In this document: piece after piece, positions 43,343-52,511 of the stretch
Layout: each line of letters starts with the position of its first letter
How positions within the stretch are numbered: position 1 is the first letter of the stretch
Origin: an uncultured Polaribacter sp.
GTDB lineage: Bacteria; Bacteroidota; Bacteroidia; Flavobacteriales; Flavobacteriaceae
NCBI GenBank assembly: GCA_943788865.1
Contig: CALSRX010000002.1
Span: 124,001 to 188,000, forward strand
DNA length: 64,000 bases
Direction of reading: 5' to 3'
Notes under the pieces: model-generated
Databases searched by the model: none
Seen by the model: only the letters and a program-made list of their open reading frames with translations
Told to the model about the DNA's origin: nothing
Position numbers and translations under genes: made by a program

Positions 43343-44067
43343 GCAAACTTTATTTCTTTAATTCCAAATTCTTCAATCGAATCATCTTCCAATTCAATTT
43401 GAAGTTTCCCTACAGAAGAAACACCAATTATTTTACCCATAAAAACAACATTCTTATTGTTTTTAAACATCATTGGAGTGTTTTTTTTGAACAGGTGCTT
43501 TAAATAGTTTTTCTTTAAAACATTTGTAGTTTCATTTGTGATATACGAAACTTGAGTTTTTAATTCAGAAATTAGATGATTCAATACTGCATCAATATTT
43601 ACTTCTTTGTTTGTTTCTTTTAAAATAGAAGTTGCGTTTAAATGGTTTGGGAAAATGGTTTGATTCACATTTAATCCAATTCCAATATAAGAGCATTTAA
43701 TCTCGTCTTTTAGCATGACATTTTCTACCAAAATTCCACATATTTTTTTATTTGATGACAAAATGTCGTTAGGCCATTTTACAGCTACTTTAGGTAATTT
43801 ATACCCTTTTAGTACATTAACAATTGCAATTGAAACTGCATAATTAATCAAAACTTGGTGGCTTATAGGTAAAGAGTTAAATTGAACAAACACACTACAC
43901 AACAAGTTTTTGTTAGGTTCAGAAACCCATTTAGACCCCATTTGACCTCTACCTTTTGTTTGCTCTTTACTAACAACAACTGTGAAATTTTCTAACAACG
44001 AAGTATGTGCCATTTCTCTCAAAAAAGAATTGGTAGAGTTGATGGCATTAAGTTTGATTATCTTCAT
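43339..44067 (-). CDS. birA: Biotin--[acetyl-CoA-carboxylase] ligase
   Basis: A 242-residue monofunctional biotin protein ligase without the N-terminal repressor helix-turn-helix. INSTNSFLREM, the biotinyl-AMP loop KGRGQMGSKWVSEPNKN, KWPNDILSSNKKICGILVE and YIGIGLNVNQ are the catalytic-domain signatures. It charges biotin carboxyl carrier proteins. The usual GRGRRGR loop reads KGRGQMG here, which is common in Bacteroidetes. Confidence 0.92.
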   Translation of the reverse strand: MKIIKLNAINSTNSFLREMAHTSLLENFTVVVSKEQTKGRGQMGSKWVSEPNKNLLCSVFVQFNSLPISHQVLINYAVSIAIVNVLKGYKLPKVAVKWPNDILSSNKKICGILVENVMLKDEIKCSYIGIGLNVNQTIFPNHLNATSILKETNKEVNIDAVLNHLISELKTQVSYITNETTNVLKKNYLKHLFKKNTPMMFKNNKNVVFMGKIIGVSSVGKLQIELEDDSIEEFGIKEIKFA

Positions 44068-44124
44068 TTGTTAAAAATTCTACAAACATGTAGATGATAG
44101 CGCAAAATAATCATAAAAAAACAA

Positions 44125-44132
44125 TAACTTTG
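44125..44132 (+). promoter_or_regulatory. Candidate -7 box before rsfS operon
   Basis: TAACTTTG matches TAnnTTTG exactly and lies 22 bases before ATG 44155. No TTTG stands 19-21 bases upstream. Confidence 0.4.
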
Positions 44133-44154
44133 TTTTAAATATTAAAGAATTTTA

Positions 44155-44526
44155 ATGACCATAAAAAAAATAAACACAGACGATTTAATTGCTGAAATAA
44201 TTAAAGGAATTGATGATGTAAAAGGAGAAGATGTTCAACTGTTAGATTTAAGAGAAATTGAAAACACAGTTTGCGATTATTTTATTGTTTGTTCAGGAAG
44301 TTCTAACACGCAAGTAAAAGCCATTTCTGGCTCAATTCAAAAAGTTGTTAGCAAAAGTTTAAAAGACAAACCTTGGCATATAGAGGGAGAAATAAACTCA
44401 GAATGGATTTTAATGGATTATGTGAATGTTGTAGTTCATGTTTTTCAAAAACACATTAGAGAGTTTTATGATATAGAAAGTCTTTGGGGCGATGCTAAAA
44501 TAACAACAATTAGCCCATCAAATTAA
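44155..44526 (+). CDS. rsfS: Ribosome silencing factor RsfS
   Basis: A 123-residue Iojap/RsfS protein: [32 protein letters not shown] is the conserved core and [34 protein letters not shown] the C-terminal signature. It binds ribosomal protein uL14 and blocks subunit joining in starvation. It opens a tight rightward operon with ftsH, lud, cdsA, psd and acbP. Confidence 0.95.
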   Translation: [123 protein letters not shown]

Positions 44527-44549
44527 TTAATAGTACAGAAATTTAAATC

Positions 44550-46508
44550 ATGAGTGATTCTAAAAATAATAAAAAAAACATGCCCAAATTTAACTTTTAT
44601 TGGGTTTACGGGGCAATATTTGTACTTCTAATTGCATTCCAATTTTTAAATTCTGGTGATGTATCTTCTAGAAATATTTCTTCAAATAAGTTTTCAGAAA
44701 TATTAAAAAGCAATGATATTAAAGAAATCGTTATTGTTAACAGAAGTAATGCACAGATCTACCTTACAGATATAGCTTTAGAAAAAGAGGCTTATAAAAA
44801 ATTCAAAAAGACCAATGTATTCAGTCAAAAAACACCAATTTTTTCTTACGATTTTGGTGATTTACGAAATTTTGAAAATCAACTTTTAGAAGCTAAAAAA
44901 ACATATAGTTTAGATTTTGATCAAAAACACATAGAGCAAACAAGTTTTATGGATCAAATTTTTGCATTCTTACCATTTATAATTTTAATCGCTATTTGGC
45001 TTTTCTTCATGAGAAGAATGTCTGGTGGTGGAGCTGGTGGCGGTGGCGGCGGTCAGATATTTAATATTGGAAAATCGAAAGCTAAACTTTTTGATAAAGA
45101 CACTAAAGTTAAAACAACGTTTAAAGATGTAGCCGGTTTAGAAGGCGCTAAAGAAGAAGTGCAAGAAATTGTAGACTTCTTAAAAAACCCAGGAAAATAT
45201 ACTGCCTTAGGGGGTAAAATTCCGAAAGGCGCATTGTTAGTTGGATCTCCAGGAACAGGGAAAACATTATTAGCAAAAGCTGTAGCTGGTGAAGCTGGCG
45301 TACCGTTTTTCTCTTTATCAGGTTCGGATTTTGTAGAAATGTTTGTTGGAGTTGGTGCTTCTCGTGTTAGAGATTTATTTAAACAAGCTGCTCAAAAATC
45401 GCCTTCCATTATTTTTATTGATGAGATTGATGCAATTGGTAGAGCACGTGGAAAGAATAGTATGACTGGAGGGAATGATGAGCGCGAAAATACGTTAAAC
45501 CAATTACTAACTGAAATGGATGGTTTTGGCACTGATGTAAATGTAATTGTCCTTGCAGCAACAAACCGAGCTGATGTTTTGGACAAAGCTTTGATGCGTG
45601 CTGGCCGTTTTGATAGACAAATCTATGTTGATTTACCAGACATTAATGAGCGTCAAGCAATTTTTGAAGTTCATATTAAGCCTTTAAAATTGGCTGATGA
45701 TGTTCATATTGAGTTTTTAGCACAACAAACCCCAGGTTTTTCTGGTGCTGATATAGCAAACATGTGTAATGAAGCTGCTTTAATTGCTGCAAGAACTGAT
45801 AAAAAAGCAATCGAACATCAAGACTTTTTAGATGCAGTTGATAGAATTGTTGGAGGTTTAGAAAAGAAAAATAAAGTAATCACACCAAAAGAAAAGAAAG
45901 CTATTGCATACCACGAAGCTGGTCATGCAACTGTTAGTTGGATGTTAGAACACGCTGCTCCGTTAGTTAAAGTAACAATTGTACCCAGAGGTCAGTCTTT
46001 AGGTGCTGCATGGTATTTGCCAGCTGAAAGAATGATTGTTCAAACAGATCAAATGCTTGATGAAATGTGTGCAACTTTAGGTGGAAGAGCTGCTGAAAAA
46101 ATTATTTTTGATAAGATTTCAACTGGAGCCTTAAGTGATTTAGAAAAAGTTACAAAACAAGCTAGAGCCATGGTTACTGTTTATGGATTAAATGAAGAAG
46201 TAGGAAACATTACTTATTACGACTCTTCAGGTAATGATGCCTTTGTAAAACCTTATAGCGAAGAAACTGCTAAAACTATTGATAAAGAAATTTCTAAAAT
46301 GATTGAAGCTCAATATCAAAGAGCTATAAAATTATTAGAAGCAAATAAAGAAAAATTGACAACTCTTGCAGAATTATTATTAGAAAAAGAAGTTATCTTT
46401 AAAGATGATTTAATGAAGATATTCGGAAAAAGGCCCTTTGACGAAGACGAAATTATAAGAAAAAAAATTGTTATTGACGCAGAAAAGAAAGAGAGCAAAG
46501 AAGAATAA
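44550..46508 (+). CDS. ftsH: ATP-dependent zinc metalloprotease FtsH
   Basis: A 652-residue membrane AAA+ protease. Two transmembrane helices (about 15-32 and 134-151) flank a periplasmic domain; a glycine-rich linker (GGGAGGGGGG) follows. Walker A GSPGTGKT (about 232), Walker [12 protein letters not shown], the second region of homology [19 protein letters not shown], and the zinc motif HEAGH (about 455) with the downstream Asp in [12 protein letters not shown] are all present. It degrades membrane and cytosolic substrates, including lipid A synthesis enzymes in many bacteria. Confidence 0.97.
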   Translation: MSDSKNNKKNMPKFNFYWVYGAIFVLLIAFQFLNSGDVSSRNISSNKFSEILKSNDIKEIVIVNRSNAQIYLTDIALEKEAYKKFKKTNVFSQKTPIFSYDFGDLRNFENQLLEAKKTYSLDFDQKHIEQTSFMDQIFAFLPFIILIAIWLFFMRRMSGGGAGGGGGGQIFNIGKSKAKLFDKDTKVKTTFKDVAGLEGAKEEVQEIVDFLKNPGKYTALGGKIPKGALLVGSPGTGKTLLAKAVAGEAGVPFFSLSGSDFVEMFVGVGASRVRDLFKQAAQKSPSIIFIDEIDAIGRARGKNSMTGGNDERENTLNQLLTEMDGFGTDVNVIVLAATNRADVLDKALMRAGRFDRQIYVDLPDINERQAIFEVHIKPLKLADDVHIEFLAQQTPGFSGADIANMCNEAALIAARTDKKAIEHQDFLDAVDRIVGGLEKKNKVITPKEKKAIAYHEAGHATVSWMLEHAAPLVKVTIVPRGQSLGAAWYLPAERMIVQTDQMLDEMCATLGGRAAEKIIFDKISTGALSDLEKVTKQARAMVTVYGLNEEVGNITYYDSSGNDAFVKPYSEETAKTIDKEISKMIEAQYQRAIKLLEANKEKLTTLAELLLEKEVIFKDDLMKIFGKRPFDEDEIIRKKIVIDAEKKESKEE

Positions 46509-46523
46509 TCTTATTTTTGTGAA

Positions 46524-47114
46524 ATGAGTTTTTTAAAAAAGATATTCAAATTTTCAAAAGAATCATCTGATGAGAGATCGGCCAAACAACAAGAGGTCAA
46601 TTTATCTTTAGATGATTCTTTTGTACACTATTTTTTAGAAAAAGGTGGTAAATTTTTGTATTGTACTAAAAAAGAAGAAATTGAATATCATTTAAAAAAT
46701 ATTATAAAAGAGAATGATTGGAAAGAATTAGTTTGTTTAGATGAAGAACTAAGTAAATTATCTAAAAAAATAGATACCACTTTTAACTCTGACATCAATT
46801 ACGCTGCACCTTTTTTTACAACGTGTGAACATTTAATTTCAGACAATGGCGATATTCTTTTTTCTTCAAACCAAATACGAAGCAAAAAACTTGCATCGCT
46901 CTCTGAAAACTTTATTGTATACGCTACTACAAGTCAATTAGTTAAGAACACAGGAGAAGGTTTAACAGGAATTAAAACCAATTTTAAAGATAATATTCCA
47001 ACAAATATTAGTTCCATTAAAAATTATTCTTTGCAAAAAAAGGAGGATAATTTCTTAATTTACGGAAACAATAACTCAAAAAACTTATATTTGCTGCTGT
47101 TCGAAGATTTATAA
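46524..47114 (+). CDS. LUD-domain protein (LutC-like)
   Basis: A 196-residue protein with the end of an LutC/YkgG (LUD) domain: YAAPFFTTCEHLISDNGDILFSSNQ, then a YATTSQLVKNTGEGL stretch. LutC proteins belong to a three-part lactate oxidation system, but LutA/B are not here, and Flavobacteriaceae keep this single gene between ftsH and cdsA. One base separates it from cdsA. Its function in this setting is unknown. Confidence 0.8.
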   Translation: MSFLKKIFKFSKESSDERSAKQQEVNLSLDDSFVHYFLEKGGKFLYCTKKEEIEYHLKNIIKENDWKELVCLDEELSKLSKKIDTTFNSDINYAAPFFTTCEHLISDNGDILFSSNQIRSKKLASLSENFIVYATTSQLVKNTGEGLTGIKTNFKDNIPTNISSIKNYSLQKKEDNFLIYGNNNSKNLYLLLFEDL

Positions 47115-47115
47115 T

Positions 47116-47916
47116 ATGCGCAACTTAATAACCAGATCTATTTCTGGAATTGTTTATGTAACTCTTTTCTTATTTGCAATTCTTTATGACGCAAAAAGCT
47201 ATATAGCCTTAACAGCTATTTTTGCGATAATTTGTATTTGGGAATTTTCTAAACTTGTAAAATCAAAAAATATAATCCCTTATCTTTTTTTAGGTGGAAT
47301 GTTATACTTTTTTATTTACCCGATAGAAGGTTATTCATCACTAACAAGCTTAATCACAACCTTAATCGGTTTGCTTATATTGATCTATTACCTCTTTAGT
47401 TCTAAAAAAATTGAATCTGATACCATATTTCAAAGACTACTTTTACAGCTTTTTTATCTTGTTTTACCTTTTTATTTTTTAATATCAATACCTTTTATTT
47501 TTGGAACATATCAACCAAAAATTCTAATATGTATTTTAATTTTTATTTGGGTGAATGATAGTTTTGCTTATTTAGTGGGTAAGAATTTTGGCAAAACCAA
47601 GTTGTTTGAAAGCGTTTCTCCTAAAAAAACAATTGAAGGATTTTTGGGTGGATTAATTTTTTCACTAATTGCAGCATATTTTATTACACATCAACATGAT
47701 AACCCTATAATTACTTTATTAGATTGGATGATTATTGCAGCCATTTTATCTATTTTAGGTACTATTGGTGATTTAATCGAATCAAAATTTAAAAGACAAG
47801 CAAATAGTAAAGATAGCGGAAACATTATGCCTGGACATGGCGGAATGTTAGATAGATTAGATAGTTTGTTTTTCGCTGCTCCATTTGTATATTTGTACTT
47901 ATACTTCATCATTTAA
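47116..47916 (+). CDS. cdsA: Phosphatidate cytidylyltransferase
   Basis: A 266-residue integral membrane enzyme with about seven helices. The CDP-alcohol synthetase signature near the C-terminus, from GTIGDLIESKFKRQANSKDS to GHGGMLDRLDSL, carries the catalytic aspartates. It makes CDP-diacylglycerol from phosphatidate and CTP. Next to psd, it supplies the phosphatidylethanolamine branch. Confidence 0.95.
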   Translation: MRNLITRSISGIVYVTLFLFAILYDAKSYIALTAIFAIICIWEFSKLVKSKNIIPYLFLGGMLYFFIYPIEGYSSLTSLITTLIGLLILIYYLFSSKKIESDTIFQRLLLQLFYLVLPFYFLISIPFIFGTYQPKILICILIFIWVNDSFAYLVGKNFGKTKLFESVSPKKTIEGFLGGLIFSLIAAYFITHQHDNPIITLLDWMIIAAILSILGTIGDLIESKFKRQANSKDSGNIMPGHGGMLDRLDSLFFAAPFVYLYLYFII

Positions 47917-47928
47917 AATTGAACTTTT

Positions 47929-48579
47929 ATGTTTCATAAAGAAGGATTTAAAATCATTACAATAACCTCTTTAATTATTGTAGCCGGAATTTTATTAGCT
48001 GATGCGTTTATTTCTATTGCGTGGTTACAAAAATCAATTCAGATTGGATTGATTCTACTTTATGTGATTGTACTTCAGTTTTTTAGAAATCCAAAAAGAA
48101 ACACCTTAATCAATGATGGTCAAATTATAGCACCCGTTGATGGTAAAGTTGTTGTTATTGAAGAAGTTTTTGAACCTGAATACTTTAAAGATAAAAGGCT
48201 ACAGGTTTCAATTTTCATGTCACCACTAAACGTTCATGTAACACGTTATGCTTTAAGCGGAACGGTTAAATACAGTAAATATCATCCTGGAAAATATTTG
48301 GTTGCCTGGCATCCAAAAGCATCTACAGAAAATGAAAGAACTACTATCGTTTTAGAAAATAAAACTTTTGGTCAAGTATTATATAGACAAATAGCAGGTG
48401 CATTGGCTAAAAGAATTGTAAATTACGCTACTGAAGGACAAGAAGTTGTTCAAGGAGCAGATGCCGGATTTATCAAATTTGGTTCTAGAGTAGATTTATT
48501 CTTACCTCTAAATACTACAATTGATGTGAAAATTGGTGATAAAGTTAAAGGAGGAGAACAAATAGTTGCACACAAATAA
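47929..48579 (+). CDS. psd: Phosphatidylserine decarboxylase, short type
   Basis: A 216-residue Psd of the archaeal-type short group. Two hydrophobic helices (8-26 and 30-48) are followed by APVDGKVVVIEEV, FMSPLNVHVTRYALSG and the cleavage/pyruvoyl site region FIKFGSRVDLFLP, where the serine of FGS becomes pyruvate. It forms phosphatidylethanolamine, which is the donor needed by the EptA-like enzyme at 1.8-3.3 kb. Cotranscribed with cdsA. Confidence 0.93.
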   Translation: MFHKEGFKIITITSLIIVAGILLADAFISIAWLQKSIQIGLILLYVIVLQFFRNPKRNTLINDGQIIAPVDGKVVVIEEVFEPEYFKDKRLQVSIFMSPLNVHVTRYALSGTVKYSKYHPGKYLVAWHPKASTENERTTIVLENKTFGQVLYRQIAGALAKRIVNYATEGQEVVQGADAGFIKFGSRVDLFLPLNTTIDVKIGDKVKGGEQIVAHK

Positions 48580-48580
48580 A

Positions 48581-48841
48581 ATGAGTTCATTAGATACACA
48601 ATTTCAAGACGCATATAAAATTGCCTCAAGTTTATCTCAAGATCAATTAGCACCAGACATCATGTTAAAATTGTATGCTTACTATAAGCAAGCAACTTAC
48701 GGTGACAATAATCCTGATTTTATAGAAACAAACGAATTAGACCTTAGAAACGGTTTTAAACTAAACGCTTGGATTCAATTAAGAGGAATGTCTATAGAAA
48801 AAGCAAAAAAAGAATATATTAAAATAGTTAAACAATTATAA
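48581..48841 (+). CDS. Acyl-CoA-binding protein
   Basis: An 86-residue ACBP from ATG 48581 (MSSLDTQFQDAYKIASSL). The four-helix bundle signature is clear: MLKLYAYYKQATYGDNN, FKLNAWIQLRGMSIEKAKKEYIKIV; the acyl-CoA contacts (Tyr, Lys, the AW motif) are conserved. It buffers acyl-CoA esters in the cytosol. ACBPs are mostly eukaryotic but occur across Bacteroidetes. It starts two bases after the psd stop. Confidence 0.9.
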   Translation: MSSLDTQFQDAYKIASSLSQDQLAPDIMLKLYAYYKQATYGDNNPDFIETNELDLRNGFKLNAWIQLRGMSIEKAKKEYIKIVKQL

Positions 48842-48852
48842 TAAACCCTACC

Positions 48853-49470
48853 ATGAGAAAAATTTTATTTGTTGCCATATTACTATCTATTACTTTTCAA
48901 TTTACTTCTTGTAAATCTGAAGAAAAAAAGAAAACAGAAAAGAAAGAGGTAAAAACAGCTCCTTTTTCACTAGAAACAGCTAACAATTCAATAGACTTTG
49001 TTGCTTATAAAACAACTGACAAAATTCCTGTTAAAGGAAAATTTAAAAAAATTAACATTACTAAAAACGGAAACGGTACTACTGCAAAAGAAGCAATTCA
49101 CAATACTGAGTTTGCAATTCCTGTAAGTAGTTTGTTTACAGCTGATGTTAGTAGAGATTATAAATTAAAGAAATTTTTCTTTGGTGTAATGGATAATACA
49201 AGTCTTTTGTCTGGTAAATTAATGCTACAAACAGATAGCACTGGTGTTGCTGCAATTACTATGAATGCTGTAACAGCTGATTTACCTTTTTCATATTCAA
49301 TAAAAGACAAAGAGTTTACGTTAAATGCTACGATGAATTTAGACAATTGGAATGCACAAAATGCTGTAGATTCTTTAAATTTAGTTTGTAGAGATTTACA
49401 TAAAGCTGCAGACGGAATTTCTAAAACATGGAGTGAGGTTGCTATCAATATTACGACCGTTTTCAAATAA
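48853..49470 (+). CDS. YceI-family lipoprotein
   Basis: A 205-residue protein with a lipoprotein signal ending LSITFQFTSC, a lysine-rich linker (EEKKKTEKKEVK) and a YceI-like lipocalin-type beta barrel: NSIDFVAYKTTDKIPVKGKFKK, TEFAIPVSSLFTAD and FTLNATMNLDNWNAQ. YceI proteins bind isoprenoid or amphiphilic lipids in the periplasm. It is the last gene of the run, before a strong terminator. Confidence 0.82.
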   Translation: MRKILFVAILLSITFQFTSCKSEEKKKTEKKEVKTAPFSLETANNSIDFVAYKTTDKIPVKGKFKKINITKNGNGTTAKEAIHNTEFAIPVSSLFTADVSRDYKLKKFFFGVMDNTSLLSGKLMLQTDSTGVAAITMNAVTADLPFSYSIKDKEFTLNATMNLDNWNAQNAVDSLNLVCRDLHKAADGISKTWSEVAINITTVFK

Positions 49471-49484
49471 CAAAAAGATACACG

Positions 49485-49516
49485 AAAAAAAGCCTCGAAA
49501 TTCGAGGCTTTTTTTA
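49485..49516. terminator. Bidirectional terminator
   Basis: AGCCTCGAA (49491-49499) and TTCGAGGCT (49501-49509) pair perfectly around one A, with A and T tracts outside. It ends the rsfS run and overlaps the 3' end of the convergent ACMSD gene. Confidence 0.88.
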
Positions 49517-50599
49517 TGCTAATATTTTATCTACCAATTCCTTTTTTGCTTTTTCATTATCACCAAAAAGCCATTGCAATACATTATCATCCCAAATTTC
49601 ATCTCGTTCTGTTTTATTGATAATTCCTTGTTCAATTGCTAAATCCAATATTTTTCCAGGATAAGAAGATTGTTGTTCACTTTCCATTTCTCCTAACGGA
49701 TATGGATCATCTAAGCCCATTAAAACTTGTTTAGAACCTTGGTTTTTAATTAGTAATTGCAGCCCTCCTGTATCATGCACCAAGGTGTCAAAGAAAATAT
49801 TTTTATGGCCAACTGCTTTTCTAGGATGTGTTTTTCCTTCAAACAGATCTGGTCTACCATCAAAACCTTGTATTCTACGCCCTAAATTTATTTGCGCTAA
49901 CTGTCCACCATGTGCAAAACAAACTCGCATTCCTGGATATTTATCTTGATATCCGTTTAAGGTTAAAAAATGATAGGCGTCTGCACATTGTGCCAACATC
50001 CATATCAAATGAAAACGCCAAGATGTATTTTCTAATTTGATGAATTTTTCTCCATCATACGGATGAATTTCTACTGCTAAATTGTATTTGCTTGCCAATT
50101 CAAAAATAGGCTCATTTTCTTCATCAAAAATACAACGCCATGTTCCTATAGTATCCATATAATGTGTTGGCAAACACAACAAACGCATCCCTAACTGCTC
50201 TACACAACGTTCAATTTCCCAACAAGCACCACGAACAAAACCTGGATGTACTACAAAACCACAGGTGAATTTAGAAGGATGCTCGTGTTGAATTTTAGCA
50301 TTAAAATCGTTTTGAAAACGCAAGGCTTGTTTCATTTCTTCCACACGTAAACCATTTCCATATAACTGAGATAAATTTAAAACAACAGCATGGTCAATCT
50401 TAAAACGATCCATCCATTCTAATTTTTCATTTAAGAAAAAACTAGAATCTGTAACGGGTCTACTCCAATCTTTTTGAAGCATGTATTTTCGATCTTTATC
50501 TACCCAAAAAATTCCTTTGTCTTGCATAAACTGCGGAATCTCTTCTGGATATGGCAGTAAATGTGAATGTCCGTTTATGCGTAGTTTTCTTTTTTTCAT
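49514..50599 (-). CDS. 2-amino-3-carboxymuconate-6-semialdehyde decarboxylase
   Basis: A 361-residue amidohydrolase-fold decarboxylase. Metal ligands: NGHSHLLP (HxH), FVVHPGF (H), CFAHGGQLAQINLGRRIQGF (H) and MGLDDPYPLGE (D). ACMSD removes CO2 from ACMS, the product of 3-hydroxyanthranilate dioxygenase, giving 2-aminomuconate semialdehyde and diverting carbon from quinolinate. It is the last gene of the leftward kynurenine cluster, and its HAAO partner is next upstream. Confidence 0.92.
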   Translation of the reverse strand: MKKRKLRINGHSHLLPYPEEIPQFMQDKGIFWVDKDRKYMLQKDWSRPVTDSSFFLNEKLEWMDRFKIDHAVVLNLSQLYGNGLRVEEMKQALRFQNDFNAKIQHEHPSKFTCGFVVHPGFVRGACWEIERCVEQLGMRLLCLPTHYMDTIGTWRCIFDEENEPIFELASKYNLAVEIHPYDGEKFIKLENTSWRFHLIWMLAQCADAYHFLTLNGYQDKYPGMRVCFAHGGQLAQINLGRRIQGFDGRPDLFEGKTHPRKAVGHKNIFFDTLVHDTGGLQLLIKNQGSKQVLMGLDDPYPLGEMESEQQSSYPGKILDLAIEQGIINKTERDEIWDDNVLQWLFGDNEKAKKELVDKILA

Positions 50600-50606
50600 C
50601 CTATCT

Positions 50607-50683
50607 GTTATTGCGAGGCTTTAGCCGTGTCAATCTTTTTGTTTTTTAATGAGATTACATCGTCATTACTTCCTCGTAATAAC
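50607..50683. repeat. Dispersed intergenic inverted repeat (GTCATTGCGA type)
   Basis: GTTATTGCGAGG (50607-50618) and CCTCGTAATAAC (50672-50683) pair at 11 of 12 positions, with internal GTCAATC and GAGATTAC. It fills the ACMSD-HAAO gap. Confidence 0.65.
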
Positions 50684-50694
50684 GAACAAATTTA

Positions 50695-51219
50695 TTATAT
50701 TTTATTTGGTGCATCCATTACAGTTCCACAATTAGAGCAGGTACATTTTTTTGTATCTGAGTAATACCTGTCAAAAATGACTGGCATGTCAGTTTCAATA
50801 TTATCCAACGCAAATGTTTCTCTGTATAATTGAGTTCCACAATTTTCACAATACCATTCTAAGGCATCTAACATTCCTTCAGAACGCGGGTATTCGATAA
50901 CCAATCCAACCGTATTTGCTTTTCGTTGCGGAGAATGTGGCACTTTAGCTGGCAATAAATAAATATCACCTTCATTGATTGCTACATCTTGTGATTTCCC
51001 GTCAATAATAATTTTTAATACCATATCTCCTTCAACTTGATAAAAGAATTCAGGTGTTTCGTTATAATGATAATCTTTTCTGTTGTTAGGTCCACCAACA
51101 ACCATTACAATATACTCTCCATTATCCCAAACACATTTATTTCCAACGGGAGGTTTTAATAAATGACGATGTTCATCAATCCATTTTTTAAAATTTAAAG
51201 GCTGTACTAGTTTACTCAT
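50695..51219 (-). CDS. 3-hydroxyanthranilate 3,4-dioxygenase
   Basis: A 174-residue bacterial-type HAAO from ATG 51219 (MSKLVQPLNF). The cupin iron ligands appear in DYHYNETPEFFYQVEGDM (H and E) and VPHSPQR (H). A rubredoxin-like second iron site formed by CENCG and CSNCG closes the protein, as in bacterial HAAO. It cleaves 3-hydroxyanthranilate with O2 to ACMS. Between kynureninase upstream and ACMSD downstream in the pathway and cluster. Confidence 0.94.
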   Translation of the reverse strand: MSKLVQPLNFKKWIDEHRHLLKPPVGNKCVWDNGEYIVMVVGGPNNRKDYHYNETPEFFYQVEGDMVLKIIIDGKSQDVAINEGDIYLLPAKVPHSPQRKANTVGLVIEYPRSEGMLDALEWYCENCGTQLYRETFALDNIETDMPVIFDRYYSDTKKCTCSNCGTVMDAPNKI

Positions 51220-51234
51220 TTTATTCAATTTTTT

Positions 51235-51401
51235 GGGCGTTTCCTAAAGGTCGGGCTTTATGCTGTACCTTTTTATTGTCATTGCGAAGAAAGTTTTTCA
51301 CTTTCTGTGGCAATCTCAAATATACAGAGAGATTACTTCGTTTTACTCGTAATGACGTTTTTCTTATTACATAAAAAGGGTGTCGCTTCAATCCCTAACG
51401 C
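51235..51401. repeat. Two nested dispersed repeats
   Basis: An outer element (51235-51276 GGGCGTTTCC...CCTTTTTAT and 51371-51401 ATAAAAAGG...CCCTAACGC) has arms CCTTTTTAT (51268-51276) and ATAAAAAGG (51371-51379) that pair perfectly. Inside the loop sits a complete second element, 51278-51356, of the GTCATTGCGA...GTGGCAATCTC...TCGTAATGAC type (arms 9 of 10 matched). Confidence 0.65.
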
Positions 51402-51416
51402 AAGGTTTCGATAAAT

Positions 51417-52193
51417 TTACAAACTTTTTGTTCTTCCACCATCAACAGGAACATTTATTCCGTTGATAAAACTTGCTTTTTCGCTTGCTAAAAACACTAC
51501 TGCATTGGCAATTTCTTCTGGTTTTGCAAAACGCTGAGCTGGTGAAGCTTTTTTCATTGCTTCTGCAACTTCATCAAAAGATTTTCCTGTTTTAGCAGAT
51601 TTATTTTTGATAATTTCATTCAAACGTTCAGTTCCTGTGGCACCTGGCAAAACGTTGTTTACCGTAATTCCATATTCTCCTAGCTCGTTCGCTAAGGTTT
51701 TAGACCAACTAGCTACTGCACCTCTTATGGTATTTGAAACTCCTAATCCTTCTAAAGGCTGTTTCACAGAAGTAGAAATGATATTGATGATTCTACCAAA
51801 GCATTGTGTTTTCATAAAAGGAACAACCGCTTGTACCAACACATGATTGCATTTTAAATGCTGTGTAAAAGCGCTTTCAAACTCTTCTAATTTGGCATTA
51901 AAAATTGGTCCTCCTACTGGCCCACCTGTATTGTTTACCAAAATATGAAATTGCATTTCTGTAGCTTCTAACTTTTCTTTCAAAGCTTGTGGATTAGAAA
52001 AATCTGCCACTAAATAACTATGACACTGATTGTTATTTGGTAATTCTGCTAATACTGCTTTTAACTTTTCTTCGTTACGAGCTACCAAGGTTACATTCAC
52101 TCCCTCTTCTGCCAGTCCAATTGCAGATGCTTTCCCAATTCCTTGTGTGCTTCCACAAACCAAGGCATTTTTATGTTGTATTTCTAAATTCAT
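51417..52193 (-). CDS. Atypical short-chain dehydrogenase/reductase
   Basis: A 258-residue SDR with NALVCGSTQGIGKASAIGL (cofactor loop) and ILVNNTGGPVGG, ending VPVDGGRTKSL. The catalytic region reads IISTSVKQPLEGLGVSNTIRGAVASWSK: the serine is present but the YxxxK pair is replaced by N and R (SNTIRG). This substitution is seen in a known SDR subgroup whose activity is unclear. It is inside the kynurenine cluster, but no pathway step obviously requires it. Confidence 0.82.
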   Translation of the reverse strand: MNLEIQHKNALVCGSTQGIGKASAIGLAEEGVNVTLVARNEEKLKAVLAELPNNNQCHSYLVADFSNPQALKEKLEATEMQFHILVNNTGGPVGGPIFNAKLEEFESAFTQHLKCNHVLVQAVVPFMKTQCFGRIINIISTSVKQPLEGLGVSNTIRGAVASWSKTLANELGEYGITVNNVLPGATGTERLNEIIKNKSAKTGKSFDEVAEAMKKASPAQRFAKPEEIANAVVFLASEKASFINGINVPVDGGRTKSL

Positions 52194-52249
52194 CTTTCTG
52201 TTGTTCCGTACTTTTATGCGAAATCTTATAATTATAATTTCTATTTTTT

Positions 52250-52281
52250 TGATGAGATTCCTGCTTCCGCAGGAATGACAA
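52250..52281. repeat. Short dispersed hairpin
   Basis: TTCCTGC (52258-52264) and GCAGGAA (52269-52275) pair perfectly around TTCC, next to GAGA and ATGACAA, in the style of the other intergenic repeats of this cluster. Confidence 0.5.
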
Positions 52282-52285
52282 CAAG

Positions 52286-52504
52286 TTACTTATTTTCTAT
52301 AATCATTTGCTTAACCTTCACTGCTTTTTCAAAGTGATCTAATTGATGGGTTTCAATCCACCAAGTTGCAACTTGCATCAATAACTTTGGGTTATCGTTT
52401 TTATTTTTAAAAAAAGCATAAAAAGACAAACCTACATTCTCTCCTTTTTTAGCAATTTTATCATCACAAACTTGGATGACTTTTTGTCTTACTTCTTTAT
52501 TCAT
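52286..52504 (-). CDS. DUF6500-type small protein
   Basis: A 72-residue soluble helical protein from ATG 52504 (MNKEVRQKVIQVCDDKIAKKGENVGLSFYAF). QVATWWIETHQLDHFEKA is a distinctive C-terminal segment. It fits the small DUF6500 proteins that Flavobacteriaceae carry within kynurenine clusters (family name from memory). Function is unknown; its steady company with these genes suggests a pathway role. Confidence 0.7.
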   Translation of the reverse strand: MNKEVRQKVIQVCDDKIAKKGENVGLSFYAFFKNKNDNPKLLMQVATWWIETHQLDHFEKAVKVKQMIIENK

Positions 52505-52511
52505 TTTTATA

